Part shown: piece by piece, positions 18,536-27,026 of the stretch
Layout: every line of letters starts with the position of its first letter
Numbering within the stretch: position 1 is the first letter of the stretch
DNA from: Bacteroidetes bacterium GWF2_41_31
Lineage (GTDB): Bacteria > Bacteroidota > Bacteroidia > Bacteroidales > F082
Length of the DNA: 64,000 nt
Assembly (NCBI GenBank): GCA_001769215.1
Contig: MEOL01000047.1
Coordinates: 124,001 to 188,000 of the forward strand
Reading direction: 5' to 3'
Program-made: the position numbers and the translations under genes
The notes under the pieces: model-generated
What the model was told of the DNA's origin: nothing
Seen by the model: only the letters and a program-made list of their open reading frames with translations
The model's database searches: none

Positions 18536-18543
18536 TATTTTTG
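18536..18543 (+). promoter_or_regulatory. Putative -7 promoter element
   Basis: TATTTTTG, a TAnnTTTG match 47 bases before the ATG at 18591, in the divergent gap with the radical SAM gene. Confidence 0.35.
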
Positions 18544-18590
18544 CAAAATGTTTTAATTATTTCAGTATTAACTAAAACCATCTTGATCAA

Positions 18591-19253
18591 ATGAACCAAA
18601 TCATTAAAAAAACATCAGGTCTACTTCTTGTAACACTGATGGCATTGCTGATAGCCGGAGGTTCAACTTCTTGCAAAAGCAAGAAAAAACTGGCACGTGA
18701 ACAGGCTGCAGCCGAGTATGCAGCCAAAGTTGAACAATCTAAATCGGACCTGAACGCGATTGTTGATGGTACCACTCATTGGACCCTCGACGAGCAGGAT
18801 AAACGTCTGGAAGTGATTAAATCGTACAACCTCGACGATCAGGAAGTTAAAGATCTGATTGTAAAAGCCGAATCTACCATTTCGATGAAACGGGCCGAGA
18901 TGGAAAGGAAAGCTGAAGAGGAAAATCTGCGAAAAGCTGAAGAAGCGCGAAAGCTGGCAGCGCAAACCAGGTACGCTCCCATTGAGAGTCAATTTGATGC
19001 CGTAGCGTATGCCAAAAGCGTTGAAGAGGCCAACCGCCAAATTGAAATGACCTTACCGATGTATGCCACTCCCGATGTTCCCGTGTTGATAATTATTAGT
19101 CGGGAAGCCGGGATTAACGATTACGACCGCCCCACGACCATCTCCATGTTTTTAAACTACCTGAAGGATAAAAAGCGTAACATCTATAAGGTGGAGACCG
19201 TAAAAAATGACAGCCAGGGAAAAATCACTGAACTCGAACTTATTAAAAAATAA
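18591..19253 (+). CDS. Lipoprotein with central coiled coil, unknown function
   Basis: 220 residues. The signal peptide has a lipobox ending STSC, so lipidation is predicted. A charged, alanine-rich helix at about residues 90-130 (MKRAEMERKAEEENLRKAEE) looks like a coiled coil. The last 90 residues form a compact alpha/beta region (VPVLIIISREAG, ISMFLNYLKDKK) that I could not assign to a family. The next gene begins only 6 bases after the stop and encodes another exported protein, and the pair shares one strong terminator, so they likely act together in the envelope. TSCKSKK just after the lipid cysteine resembles the start of the DUF4292 lipoprotein at 39 kb, but there is no further similarity. 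Confidence 0.8.
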   Translation: MNQIIKKTSGLLLVTLMALLIAGGSTSCKSKKKLAREQAAAEYAAKVEQSKSDLNAIVDGTTHWTLDEQDKRLEVIKSYNLDDQEVKDLIVKAESTISMKRAEMERKAEEENLRKAEEARKLAAQTRYAPIESQFDAVAYAKSVEEANRQIEMTLPMYATPDVPVLIIISREAGINDYDRPTTISMFLNYLKDKKRNIYKVETVKNDSQGKITELELIKK

Positions 19254-19259
19254 AAAGTC

Positions 19260-19832
19260 ATGAAGAAAGTCACCATATTATTATTCTTTATCCTTGGATT
19301 GGGATCTGTATCTGCCTTTGCTCAGGACCTGAGCCCTGAACGTAAAATGGCCATCGACAGCCTTGCTCTTGAAAAAGTTCGCGACCTGAGTAAATACATC
19401 AGCATTATTGGTAACAAGGAAACACCATGGAGCGAAGCCAACCGCGTAATCGACCGGGCAGAGGAACTTTTTATGCAAGGCAGTGAAATGGGTGTGTCAT
19501 CGCTCACAAAGTCTGAAATAAACTATTATACCGTTCGCAAGTATTTCGAGCGTTTGATGCGTTTGAATTACAACAAAGTGGACATTGAATGGTATAACAT
19601 TGAGTATGTAAGCGACCTGCAGCGCCAACCTGACGGAACCTATGTAGGGGTTATTACCATCTTTCAGAAATTCTCAGGCTACGATGCAGAAGGTCAGCTG
19701 GTGTATCAGGACACCACCAAAAAGGACATCACGGTGTATGTTAAACGCAAAGAAACACAAATCGGGGGCCGGTTAATTGGATTTTGGGATGTGTTGCTGG
19801 GAGATATTCGTGTAAAAGAAACGGCTAAATAA
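19260..19832 (+). CDS. Exported protein, unknown function
   Basis: 190 residues with a cleavable signal peptide (AFAQ^D around residue 21-22), predicted periplasmic. The N-terminal half of the mature protein is helical (DSLALEKVRDLSKYI, SEANRVIDRAEELF). The C-terminal half is strand-rich (VDIEWYNIEYV, GVITIFQKFSGYD, KKDITVYVKRKE) with a helix-plus-sheet order reminiscent of NTF2-like folds, which is a weak suggestion only. No active site was recognised. It is second in a two-gene operon with the lipoprotein before it (6-base gap) and is followed by an intrinsic terminator. Confidence 0.8.
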   Translation: MKKVTILLFFILGLGSVSAFAQDLSPERKMAIDSLALEKVRDLSKYISIIGNKETPWSEANRVIDRAEELFMQGSEMGVSSLTKSEINYYTVRKYFERLMRLNYNKVDIEWYNIEYVSDLQRQPDGTYVGVITIFQKFSGYDAEGQLVYQDTTKKDITVYVKRKETQIGGRLIGFWDVLLGDIRVKETAK

Positions 19833-19844
19833 TTAGGTTGATTT

Positions 19845-19899
19845 TGGAACACGGATGACACTCACGATAGCCATCGGGATTAAAGGATAATCACGGATT
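19845..19899. repeat. Degenerate dispersed repeat (ACACGGAT family)
   Basis: AACACGGATGACAC ... AATCACGGATTTA is a degraded relative of the sequence at 20571-20618 (reverse orientation: ACACAGATAACACGAATT then ACGGATGGACACGGATT). Such ACACGGATT-rich units are a familiar type of intergenic repeat in Bacteroidota. Confidence 0.4.
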
Positions 19900-19903
19900 T
19901 ATG

Positions 19904-19927
19904 AAGCCACCTTCGGGTGGCTTTTTT
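19904..19927 (+). terminator. Intrinsic terminator of the envelope-protein pair
   Basis: Perfect 8-bp stem AAGCCACC / GGTGGCTT with a TTCG tetraloop followed by TTTTTT. It lies 72 bases after the second gene. Confidence 0.9.
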
Positions 19928-19963
19928 GTTGGGGCTTAGCCTTCAAATTAAATATTATATAAT

Positions 19964-20138
19964 TGAGTCCGGTCTAAAAAGGTAGTAAAACGATTTCAGC
20001 CACTTTTACCCCTCCCAGCCTGGCGGTAGGCAGGAATCCCCTAAAGGGGAAGTGGCTGAAAATCAGTTCTCCCTTTAGGGATGGGGTGAAAACTGATTTT
20101 CAATTATGTTCATGATTCATCTTTTTAGACCGGACTCA
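19964..20138. mobile_element. MITE-like non-coding element with 17-bp terminal inverted repeats
   Basis: The two ends are perfect 17-bp inverted repeats, TGAGTCCGGTCTAAAAA at 19964-19980 and its complement at 20122-20138. Both flanks carry TAAT (19960-19963 and 20139-20142), a probable 4-bp target-site duplication. The 175-bp element has no reading frame of note. Inside are two further hairpins: 12-bp arms at 19994-20005/20050-20061 (TTTCAGCCACTT) and 10-bp arms at 20059-20068/20091-20100 (AAAATCAGTT). The size, perfect ends and duplication indicate a miniature inverted-repeat element mobilised in trans. The parent insertion sequence is not in this window. Confidence 0.8.
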
Positions 20139-20142
20139 TAAT

Positions 20143-20661
20143 TTACAAATCATCACCAGCATACCTCCATCACCTGGATTAAAATCCAGGCATACAATAT
20201 CGGTCGTGCCTATCCCGATACCTATCGAGACTTTGTAATGGGTGCAATTGATTGTTATAACCAGCATAAAAATTAGCGCCTGCCCCGTTTGTAGGGATTC
20301 CTTTATTGCAACCTTCGTGCCTCAGTATGCTCAATACCAATGACAACTTTTTGTAAAATGCTGTATATTAGGTTAGTGTAAAAATGGAGGTTATCAATTC
20401 CTGGGGGATTTCTCAGCGCGAGCGCTATCGAAATGACAGGGTTTTTCTTTGGTTTTTGTCATATTACTATGTGCGCCCCCTTTTTTCCGGGGGTGTTGGG
20501 TCTCGGAATGACAGAAAAGCCATGTAATCAGGGTTTAGCATTTGGTTTTCTTCCAGATGGGTGTTGTAAAAAATCCGTGTCCATCCGTTCAATTCGTGTT
20601 ATCTGTGTTCTATTCCCCACACGTCATCCAGAAATCATCACTTGTCATAAAATTCCGTGTT
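20143..20661. other. Non-coding, repeat-rich intergenic stretch
   Basis: 519 bases with no supported gene. Contents: an 8+8 palindrome CCTGGATT-AA-AATCCAGG at 20173-20190; an uninterrupted 29-codon run from 20187 to TAG 20274 (contains AYPDTYRDFVMGAIDCYNQ) that could be a gene remnant; two AATGACAG-containing segments (around 20432 and 20506) of the kind seen in dispersed repeats; and the ACACGGAT-type repeat at 20571-20618 with a partial second copy at 20651-20670. It reads as a site where small repeats have accumulated. Confidence 0.6.
20571..20618. repeat. Dispersed ACACGGAT-type repeat with partial second copy
   Basis: AAATCCGTGTCC...CGTGTTATCTGTGTTC. The 14 bases GTGTTCTATTCCCC at 20605-20618 recur exactly at 20657-20670, where they overlap the last codons and stop of the metallophosphoesterase gene. 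Confidence 0.55.
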
Positions 20662-21828
20662 CTATTCCCCCTTCCCGAAAGTAAGTGTAATATCCAGAAT
20701 CTCTGGCCGTGAGTTGGTACGAACCGGCGGCCCCCAGCCACCAATCCCTGACGAAACCAGAATATGCGTATTTCCTTTTTTTATCAACCCGCGACTCACC
20801 TCAAAAATCCGGTTTGTAATATAGTTAAAAGGCCAAAGTTGTCCATGGTGGGTATGTCCGGAGAGTTGCAAATCGATTCCGGCTGATTCTGCCTGTGCCA
20901 ATCCGATGGGCTGGTGATCAAGCAAAATCATGGGTTTTTTGGTGTCAAGATCGTTAACAATATCCAAGAGTTCTTTTCTCCGTTTACCCGAAAACTGACC
21001 GATGGCCAGATCTTCCCTCCCTATCACATAAAAACTATCGTCGATCAGTAGTGCGGTATCGCTCAGCAGTTTGATTCCGTGGCTGGTCAGGTATTCCTTT
21101 GCTTTATTCACCCCACCAATATATTCATGGTTTCCGGTAACGGCATACACACCATATTTAGCCCTCAACTGTAGCAGGACTTCCCCGACATTGGTGTGGA
21201 TTACAGGGGAAATATCTTCATCGATGATGTCGCCGGGAATGAGAATGATATCAGGGTTCAGCGCATTCACCTGATCTACAATACCTCTCAAATGCCGTTT
21301 TTCGATAATCGTTCCCAAATGTACATCCGAAAAGGCAACGATGTTGAGCGATTTCAACTTTCCGGCCTGTTTGTCAATGGGGATTTGAATTTTATTAACG
21401 GCAGGAAACCACGTGTTGATGTGTCCGATCAGGACCACCAAAAAAGCGATACCTGTCACGGTTATAGAAGTTATCTGCCTTACTTTTTCAGGATTTGTGG
21501 TAAGAAATGCAGGAAAAAAGTGGAATAATCCGTTAAGTCCTCTGGCCAGATCGATCACCACAAGCTGAAGTACCAGATATACCATGATGGCGAGCCAGAA
21601 AGAGCCTATCCAGATAAGAGTAGTGCTTACGGGGTTTACTGAAATGCGTTCGCTGAAACGTCCGATTAAAAAGGAAGCAGCCAGAAACACAACCCCCCAA
21701 ATGAGCAGGGCTCTTAAACCTGAATGGTTTTCGGTGAGAGGCAAACCGTTTCGGATGATATAATAATTCAGAAGGGAATATAATCCCAAAATAATGGAGA
21801 TGATAACTATAATTCCAATCGTTTTCAT
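20662..21828 (-). CDS. Membrane-anchored metallophosphoesterase
   Basis: 388 residues. The first 150 are hydrophobic with about four membrane helices. A calcineurin-like phosphoesterase domain follows with all metal-binding blocks: FSDVHLG (DxH), PGDIID (GDxxD), TGNHEY (GNHE) and SGHTHHGQ (GHxH). This architecture matches the YkuE/YaeI-type family, some of which act on lipid-linked phosphates such as UDP-diacylglucosamine. The substrate here cannot be read from sequence. The active site should face the cytoplasm if the helix count is even. It lies 35 bases downstream of the SDR gene on the same strand, probably co-transcribed. Its stop codon falls inside a dispersed repeat. Confidence 0.88.
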   Translation of the reverse strand: MKTIGIIVIISIILGLYSLLNYYIIRNGLPLTENHSGLRALLIWGVVFLAASFLIGRFSERISVNPVSTTLIWIGSFWLAIMVYLVLQLVVIDLARGLNGLFHFFPAFLTTNPEKVRQITSITVTGIAFLVVLIGHINTWFPAVNKIQIPIDKQAGKLKSLNIVAFSDVHLGTIIEKRHLRGIVDQVNALNPDIILIPGDIIDEDISPVIHTNVGEVLLQLRAKYGVYAVTGNHEYIGGVNKAKEYLTSHGIKLLSDTALLIDDSFYVIGREDLAIGQFSGKRRKELLDIVNDLDTKKPMILLDHQPIGLAQAESAGIDLQLSGHTHHGQLWPFNYITNRIFEVSRGLIKKGNTHILVSSGIGGWGPPVRTNSRPEILDITLTFGKGE

Positions 21829-21863
21829 GAGTTAATTCGGGTTGAAATAGATATGTTTGAATT

Positions 21864-22634
21864 TTAAAAGCTATTGATGGTAAACCCACCGTCCACGGTA
21901 ATGCACTGCCCGGTGATATAAGAAGAAGCCGGCATACTCAGAAAGGCAACCACATTGGCTACTTCCGATGGTTCAGCTATCCGGCCAATGGGAGTCTTCT
22001 GTATCACTTCATCCAGATAATCTTTGTTTTCAAAAAGCTTTTCTACCAATGGCGTCATCGTATACCAGGGAGCTACGGCATTTACCCGGATGTGGTCTTT
22101 GGCCCACTCTACGGCCAGGTTTCGGGTGAGTTGCATGAGGGCGGCTTTGGTCATGGCGTAGGGCGCACCGGTGCGCAGGTGGGTAAATCCGGCCACCGAC
22201 AACACATTCACCAGCACTCCCTGACCTGATTGCTTTAAAAAAGGATACATGGCTGTGCTCACTCCAAAGTTGCTGTGCAAGTTGGTCTGCATGATGTGGT
22301 TGTATTCACTTTCCTCATAATCAACCATTTTTTTACGGATGTTGGTGCCCACGTTGTTTACCAGGATGTCCAGTTTACCAATGGATCGGACAAAATCAAC
22401 TAGTTTTTCCCTGCCTTCCGGGGAAGACACATCTGTAGACACTCCGGACGCATGATATCCTTCAGATAATAAATGAGTTACAAATTGATTTACTTCTTCA
22501 ATATGTCGTGAAACAATGAGTACATGAGCGCCAAGCCCAGCCATTTCCTGTGCAATCGCGCGTCCAATTCCTTTGGTACTTCCTGTTATCAGGGCGGTTT
22601 TCCCCGTTAATATCCATTGATTTTGTTTCATCAC
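21864..22634 (-). CDS. Short-chain dehydrogenase/reductase (SDR, classical)
   Basis: 256 residues, the usual length for classical SDRs. The NAD(P)-binding motif is TGSTKGIG (about 17-24), followed by NNVGTN (the NNAG equivalent, with Val for Ala), a catalytic Ser in VLSVAGF, and the YxxxK pair in [18 protein letters not shown] at the end resembles FabG-like and tropinone-reductase-like members. The natural substrate is unknown. ATG codons at 22634 and 22631 are both possible starts. It is likely the first gene of a two-gene unit with the metallophosphoesterase. The relation between the two activities is not obvious. Confidence 0.9.
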   Translation of the reverse strand: MMKQNQWILTGKTALITGSTKGIGRAIAQEMAGLGAHVLIVSRHIEEVNQFVTHLLSEGYHASGVSTDVSSPEGREKLVDFVRSIGKLDILVNNVGTNIRKKMVDYEESEYNHIMQTNLHSNFGVSTAMYPFLKQSGQGVLVNVLSVAGFTHLRTGAPYAMTKAALMQLTRNLAVEWAKDHIRVNAVAPWYTMTPLVEKLFENKDYLDEVIQKTPIGRIAEPSEVANVVAFLSMPASSYITGQCITVDGGFTINSF

Positions 22635-22680
22635 GGTTATTTATTTAATAGGTGCAAAAGTGTATAAAATTTGGATTGCC

Positions 22681-22688
22681 TACCTTTG
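22681..22688 (+). promoter_or_regulatory. Putative -7 promoter element
   Basis: TACCTTTG, a TAnnTTTG match. Predicted start is near 22693, so the TTG start codon at 22699 would have almost no leader. Confidence 0.4.
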
Positions 22689-22698
22689 AAAAAAAATT

Positions 22699-23397
22699 TT
22701 GAAAGTAATTGCTTCTGCTTCCATTCCCAAACGGGCGATCAATCAGCTTAAAGCGCAATTTGATGTGGTGTTATTTGAAACAGAAGGCATTACATATCCG
22801 GCCATTTCAAATCATCCTGATGTGTTTATCTGTCCCGCTCAGGATGGGTTTTTGGTCGCATCGAATTTTCCTGAAAAGGCAAAAAAAGTGTTTGCGTATG
22901 GCTGTATTCCGATACAATATGGAAACTTGCCCGTGGGAATGACCTATCCGGAAAGTGCCAGGTACAATGCCGTTGTCACGGAGAAATATTTCATCCATCA
23001 CCTGAAACATACCGATCCTGAGCTGCGCCGTATTCATCGGGATAAAAAGCATATTCATGTAAACCAGGCATATACGCGGTGCAACCTGATGGCTTTACGC
23101 GATAACTGGTTTGTTACTTCCGATCGGGGTATTGAACAAATATTATTGTGTCATCAACTGCATGTGTTATATGTAGATCCTGTCGGCATACAATTACCCG
23201 GATTTAGTCATGGTTTTTTTGGCGGTACCTGCGGAATTTTGGATGATACCGTTTACTTTATCGGAGATTTAGCCTATCACAAACAAGGAGAAGAAATCAA
23301 CCTGCTTCTAGAAAAACTTGGATATCAAACCTGCGCGTTGTATGATGGACCTTTGTTCGACGGAGGTAGCATGTTTTTTTTCCGTAGAAATGTATAA
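22699..23397 (+). CDS. Conserved protein of unknown function (DUF6873-like)
   Basis: 232 residues, starting at TTG 22699 because no ATG precedes the conserved-looking MKVIASASIPKRA opening. No signal peptide. The sequence has short glycine-rich turns (GFFGGTCGILDD) and repeated strand-loop segments (HPDVFICPAQDG, NWFVTSDRGIEQ, YVDPVGIQLPGF), suggesting a repeated alpha/beta propeller such as the guanidino-group-modifying fold. The Cys in GGTCG and the His in FSHGF are candidate functional residues. The assignment to DUF6873 is from memory of the family's pattern and is tentative. It is divergent from the SDR gene. Nothing around it indicates a pathway. Confidence 0.6.
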   Translation: MKVIASASIPKRAINQLKAQFDVVLFETEGITYPAISNHPDVFICPAQDGFLVASNFPEKAKKVFAYGCIPIQYGNLPVGMTYPESARYNAVVTEKYFIHHLKHTDPELRRIHRDKKHIHVNQAYTRCNLMALRDNWFVTSDRGIEQILLCHQLHVLYVDPVGIQLPGFSHGFFGGTCGILDDTVYFIGDLAYHKQGEEINLLLEKLGYQTCALYDGPLFDGGSMFFFRRNV

Positions 23398-23417
23398 ACC
23401 GCAGAATCGCGCAAAGG
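23398..23417. repeat. Short copy of the CTTTGCG dispersed repeat
   Basis: ACCGCAGAATCGCGCAAAGG immediately after the DUF6873-like stop codon is related, in reverse orientation, to the units at 49805-49904 and 53754-53780. Confidence 0.45.
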
Positions 23418-23547
23418 AAAAAACACAACACAACCTTGCGGTTAATTCCTTAAATTCCATTTCACCATCCCGCCATTTTTGTTAATTTCGCAGGCTGAAT
23501 TATTGTCTGGAAGACAGTCATCATTACGGATCATAAATAGAAAAACC

Positions 23548-25308
23548 ATGTTGCGAACACATACCTGCGGAGCACTTGCCCTTGCTGATGTTAATAAAGA
23601 AGTTACCTTGTCGGGATGGGTGCAAAAAACCCGCGACAAAGGAGGCTTGATCTGGATCGACTTGCGCGACCGCTATGGCCTCACCCAACTGGTGATGGAA
23701 GAAGGACGCTCCGCGGCAGAGGTGATTGAGGTGGCCCGCACGCTGGGACGCGAATATGTGGTTTCGGTTAAAGGGATCGTCATTGAAAGGGTTTCGAAGA
23801 ACCCAAAAATGATCACCGGTGACATCGAAATTGATGTAACCTCCATCAAAATACTGAACAAATCGAAAACACCTCCTTTTACCATCGAAGATAAAACCGA
23901 CGGTGGCGAAGAATTAAGGATGAAATTCCGCTACCTCGATTTACGCCGCAATCCGCTGAAAGATAGTTTGATGTTACGCCACAGGTTGTCGCTTGAAACG
24001 AGGAAATACCTCGATAGTCAACAGTTCATCGAAATAGAAACTCCTTATCTGATCAAATCCACTCCCGAAGGCGCCCGCGACTTTGTGGTTCCTTCCAGGA
24101 TGAATGAAGGCCAGTTTTATGCTTTGCCCCAATCGCCCCAAACCTTTAAGCAATTGCTGATGGTGGCTGGTTACGACCGGTATTACCAGCTGGTGAAATG
24201 CTTCCGCGATGAGGACCTGCGTGCCGACCGTCAACCAGAGTTTACTCAAATCGACTGCGAAATGGCTTTTGTAGAACAGGAAGACATCCTGAACACTTTC
24301 GAAGGTTTGATCAAGCATTTGTTTAGTGAAGTAAAAAATGTGGACATTGAAAAAATGCCCCGAATGACTTACGATGAAGCCATGAAGCTCTATGGTTCCG
24401 ATAAGCCGGATTTGCGGTTTGATATGCAGTTTGTTGAGTTGAATGAGCTGGTAAAGGACAAAGGTTTTTCCATTTTCGATGAAGCAGAACTCATTGTTGG
24501 GTTTACTGCCAAAGGTTGCGCCGAATATACCCGTAAACAACTGGATGCGTTGACTGATTTGGTAAAAAAACCACAAGTCGGAGCCAAGGGGCTGGTTTAT
24601 GTAAAATACAACGCAGACGGCACCTTTAAATCTTCGGTAGATAAATTCTACAATGAAAGCCAGTTGAAGACGTGGGCCGACAAAATGAATGCCCAACCCG
24701 GAGATTTGATGCTGATACTATCGGGAGAAGACGAAAAATCACGCAAACAGTTAAGCGTGTTGCGTTTACATATGGCTGATTTGCTTGGATTAAAAGATCC
24801 GTTTAACTATAAACCGCTTTGGGTAGTTGATTTTCCTTTGCTTGAATGGGATGAGGACACCCAACGCTATCATGCCATGCACCATCCCTTTACCTCACCC
24901 AAACCACAGGATATTGCTTTGTTGGAAACCAAACCGGGTGCCGTGCGTGCCAACGCCTACGATTTTGTAATCAATGGTGTGGAAATTGGCGGAGGTTCAA
25001 TCAGAATTCACGACCGTGATCTGCAAAAACTCATGTTCAAACATTTGGGATTTTCTGATGAACAAGCCCAGGACCAGTTTGGTTTTTTAATGAATGCTTT
25101 CGAGTATGGTGCCCCTCCTCATGGTGGCATTGCCTTTGGTTTCGACCGGTTGGCTGCTTTGTTTGGAGGACAGGATTCCATCCGCGATTTTATCGCCTTC
25201 CCGAAAAACAATGCCGGACGTGATGTGATGATCGACAGTCCGAGTATCATTGCCGATGAACAACTGGATGAGCTTAGGTTGAAGGTGGTGATTCCAAAGA
25301 AGGACTAA
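23548..25308 (+). CDS. aspS: Aspartyl-tRNA synthetase
   Basis: 586 residues from the ATG at 23548 ([10 protein letters not shown]), the standard N-terminus; an upstream ATG at 23479 would add 23 unlike residues. Class II synthetase with an N-terminal OB anticodon-binding domain ([23 protein letters not shown]), motif 2 in [18 protein letters not shown], the bacterial GAD insertion domain (about 290-410) and motif 3 in GIAFGFDRL. The length and GAD domain identify the bacterial type. Whether it is discriminating or also charges tRNA-Asn depends on residues I have not aligned. It is a single gene, with no clear terminator in the 70 bases before the convergent BNR-protein gene. Confidence 0.96.
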   Translation: MLRTHTCGALALADVNKEVTLSGWVQKTRDKGGLIWIDLRDRYGLTQLVMEEGRSAAEVIEVARTLGREYVVSVKGIVIERVSKNPKMITGDIEIDVTSIKILNKSKTPPFTIEDKTDGGEELRMKFRYLDLRRNPLKDSLMLRHRLSLETRKYLDSQQFIEIETPYLIKSTPEGARDFVVPSRMNEGQFYALPQSPQTFKQLLMVAGYDRYYQLVKCFRDEDLRADRQPEFTQIDCEMAFVEQEDILNTFEGLIKHLFSEVKNVDIEKMPRMTYDEAMKLYGSDKPDLRFDMQFVELNELVKDKGFSIFDEAELIVGFTAKGCAEYTRKQLDALTDLVKKPQVGAKGLVYVKYNADGTFKSSVDKFYNESQLKTWADKMNAQPGDLMLILSGEDEKSRKQLSVLRLHMADLLGLKDPFNYKPLWVVDFPLLEWDEDTQRYHAMHHPFTSPKPQDIALLETKPGAVRANAYDFVINGVEIGGGSIRIHDRDLQKLMFKHLGFSDEQAQDQFGFLMNAFEYGAPPHGGIAFGFDRLAALFGGQDSIRDFIAFPKNNAGRDVMIDSPSIIADEQLDELRLKVVIPKKD

Positions 25309-25378
25309 GTTCCTTGCCTTATTTGACAACGATGCTTAAATAAGTGGGCATTTTGTGATCGCAATAACTGAATTTACC

Positions 25379-26944
25379 TCACTCCACCAACAGCATTTTC
25401 TGCTTTTTGACTGTTTGGCTGGTGCTTAGTGTAAAATAATAAACACCCGGTTTCAACTGATATTCGTCCGCATGAAAGGCATTGGTATATTTCCCGGCAT
25501 CGGTCAGTTGGTTGTTGATTAAAGTCGTGATTTTTCTGCCAAATACGTCATACACCGCTAAGTTGATGACCGCAGGCTCACGAAGTTTATAGGAAATAAA
25601 GGTAGAAGCCCTAAACGGATTGGGATAATTGACATCCAGTTGAATAGGAGCCTTGCTTAATTCAATTGTTTCCGGTTGATCAACATATTCATCGATGATC
25701 GCTGTCATGATGGACATGTCTCCATTTTCAAGCCTTCCCCAAATGGGACGAACACGTCCGTTGTGTGCCACGATATTGGTGTAATCGCCAAAAAAGACGC
25801 TCGAATAGGGTAAAAACGGAGATTCACTGATTTTGAAATTTGAAAAAGTCTGGCCTCCATCCGTAGAACGGGCCAAATACACATCCGTATTGGCATTGTT
25901 ATAGTTGCGTCTGTCGTAAAACACCACATACACATCTCCATTGGCCTGATCGATGGTCATCCACGAAAAAAACTGGGCACGGTCGGTATTGTCATCATTC
26001 ACCAAAATCGGCTCCGACCAGGTATCACCACCATCAACTGATTTGGCAATCCACACATCCGGGTTGCTGTCACCATTGCGCTGATCTGTCCAGTTTACAT
26101 AAATAGTTCCCTTATGAGGTGAGTTTGTACTGACGTCGCAACAGGTAACGGGCAATCCGTTGCAACGGAAAATACCCGAAACATCGTAGGCCCAGCCACC
26201 GGGTTGGTCGCTGATGAATATGTCCTCGTCAAGCCAGGTTTGTCCGCCATCCAGTGAACGATCAAAAACAAGCCCTGCAGGACCGGCCCAAGCAACATAA
26301 ATCTGGCCTTCAGGGCCAACCGCAGGTACGGCACCTTCCGTGGTGTTGTCGCTGTCGACACAATCACCGGAAATTTCATTGATCTGCAAAGCAGATGCCC
26401 AACTCGCCCCGCCATCAGTTGATTTGCTGAACATGATGTTGCTGTACTTTTCAGGATTAGAAGTCCCGTACTGGTCAAACTGTGTCCAGGTGACATAAAT
26501 GGTGTTGTTGGCACGGTCTACTATTGCCCATTCTTTGTCTTGTTTCTTGGTTCCGTTTAAACCCATGTAGTTGTCGTTACTCCATAAATTGGTTTCGATG
26601 TCATATTTTTGACACACAATCCGGTCGATCCAGCTTCCAGCGGCAGGATTGGACAAATGAAGGTAGTAGAAAGCCCCGGCGGTGTCTACAATAATACAGG
26701 GATCGCCAGAAACACCGTTTTCGGCAGAAGTAAGTGTCTCGCGTGTCCAGTTATGACCCCCATCCGTGGAATAATAATAACTGTTCAGGTTGGCACCCGC
26801 CACCAATAAGTCGTTGTTTTTAAGGTCCATCGAGATGGATGGCTCGTTGGGACTATATTGATTGCTGATGATAATGTTTTGGTATTGCCCAAAAACGAAG
26901 GCTGCAGACAGAATAGCGATTAAGGTGAGTAGGTGCTTTTTCAT
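25379..26944 (-). CDS. BNR-repeat (sialidase-fold) secreted protein with T9SS sorting domain
   Basis: 521 residues. An N-terminal signal peptide (LLTLIAILSAAFVFG) is followed by a beta propeller of BNR/Asp-box repeats: STDGGHNW, STDGGASW, SLDGGQTW, SVDGGDTW, STDGGQTF (SxDGGxTW consensus). The last 85 residues are a T9SS type A sorting domain opening with NYPNPF and closing with LKPGVYYFTL and a basic KKQKMLLVE tail. The protein is thus expected to be exported by Sec, passed through T9SS and attached to the cell surface or released. The Arg triad and Tyr of true sialidases were not found, so enzymatic activity is doubtful; glycan or surface binding is a guess. Confidence 0.88.
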   Translation of the reverse strand: MKKHLLTLIAILSAAFVFGQYQNIIISNQYSPNEPSISMDLKNNDLLVAGANLNSYYYSTDGGHNWTRETLTSAENGVSGDPCIIVDTAGAFYYLHLSNPAAGSWIDRIVCQKYDIETNLWSNDNYMGLNGTKKQDKEWAIVDRANNTIYVTWTQFDQYGTSNPEKYSNIMFSKSTDGGASWASALQINEISGDCVDSDNTTEGAVPAVGPEGQIYVAWAGPAGLVFDRSLDGGQTWLDEDIFISDQPGGWAYDVSGIFRCNGLPVTCCDVSTNSPHKGTIYVNWTDQRNGDSNPDVWIAKSVDGGDTWSEPILVNDDNTDRAQFFSWMTIDQANGDVYVVFYDRRNYNNANTDVYLARSTDGGQTFSNFKISESPFLPYSSVFFGDYTNIVAHNGRVRPIWGRLENGDMSIMTAIIDEYVDQPETIELSKAPIQLDVNYPNPFRASTFISYKLREPAVINLAVYDVFGRKITTLINNQLTDAGKYTNAFHADEYQLKPGVYYFTLSTSQTVKKQKMLLVE

Positions 26945-27026
26945 TGGTGTTGAAATAAGTTTAATTACCAGGTGTTTTTATATGATAGACAGGAGTGGCT
27001 TAAAAAAGTTGTCTGCTGTTCAAAAG

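Noticed and set aside
20433-20684. 83-codon open frame in the repeat-rich gap
   Set aside because: It is composed of dispersed-repeat sequence and runs into the metallophosphoesterase 3' end.
25379-26944. True sialidase
   Set aside because: Asp-box repeats are present but the arginine triad and nucleophilic Tyr of sialidases were not found.
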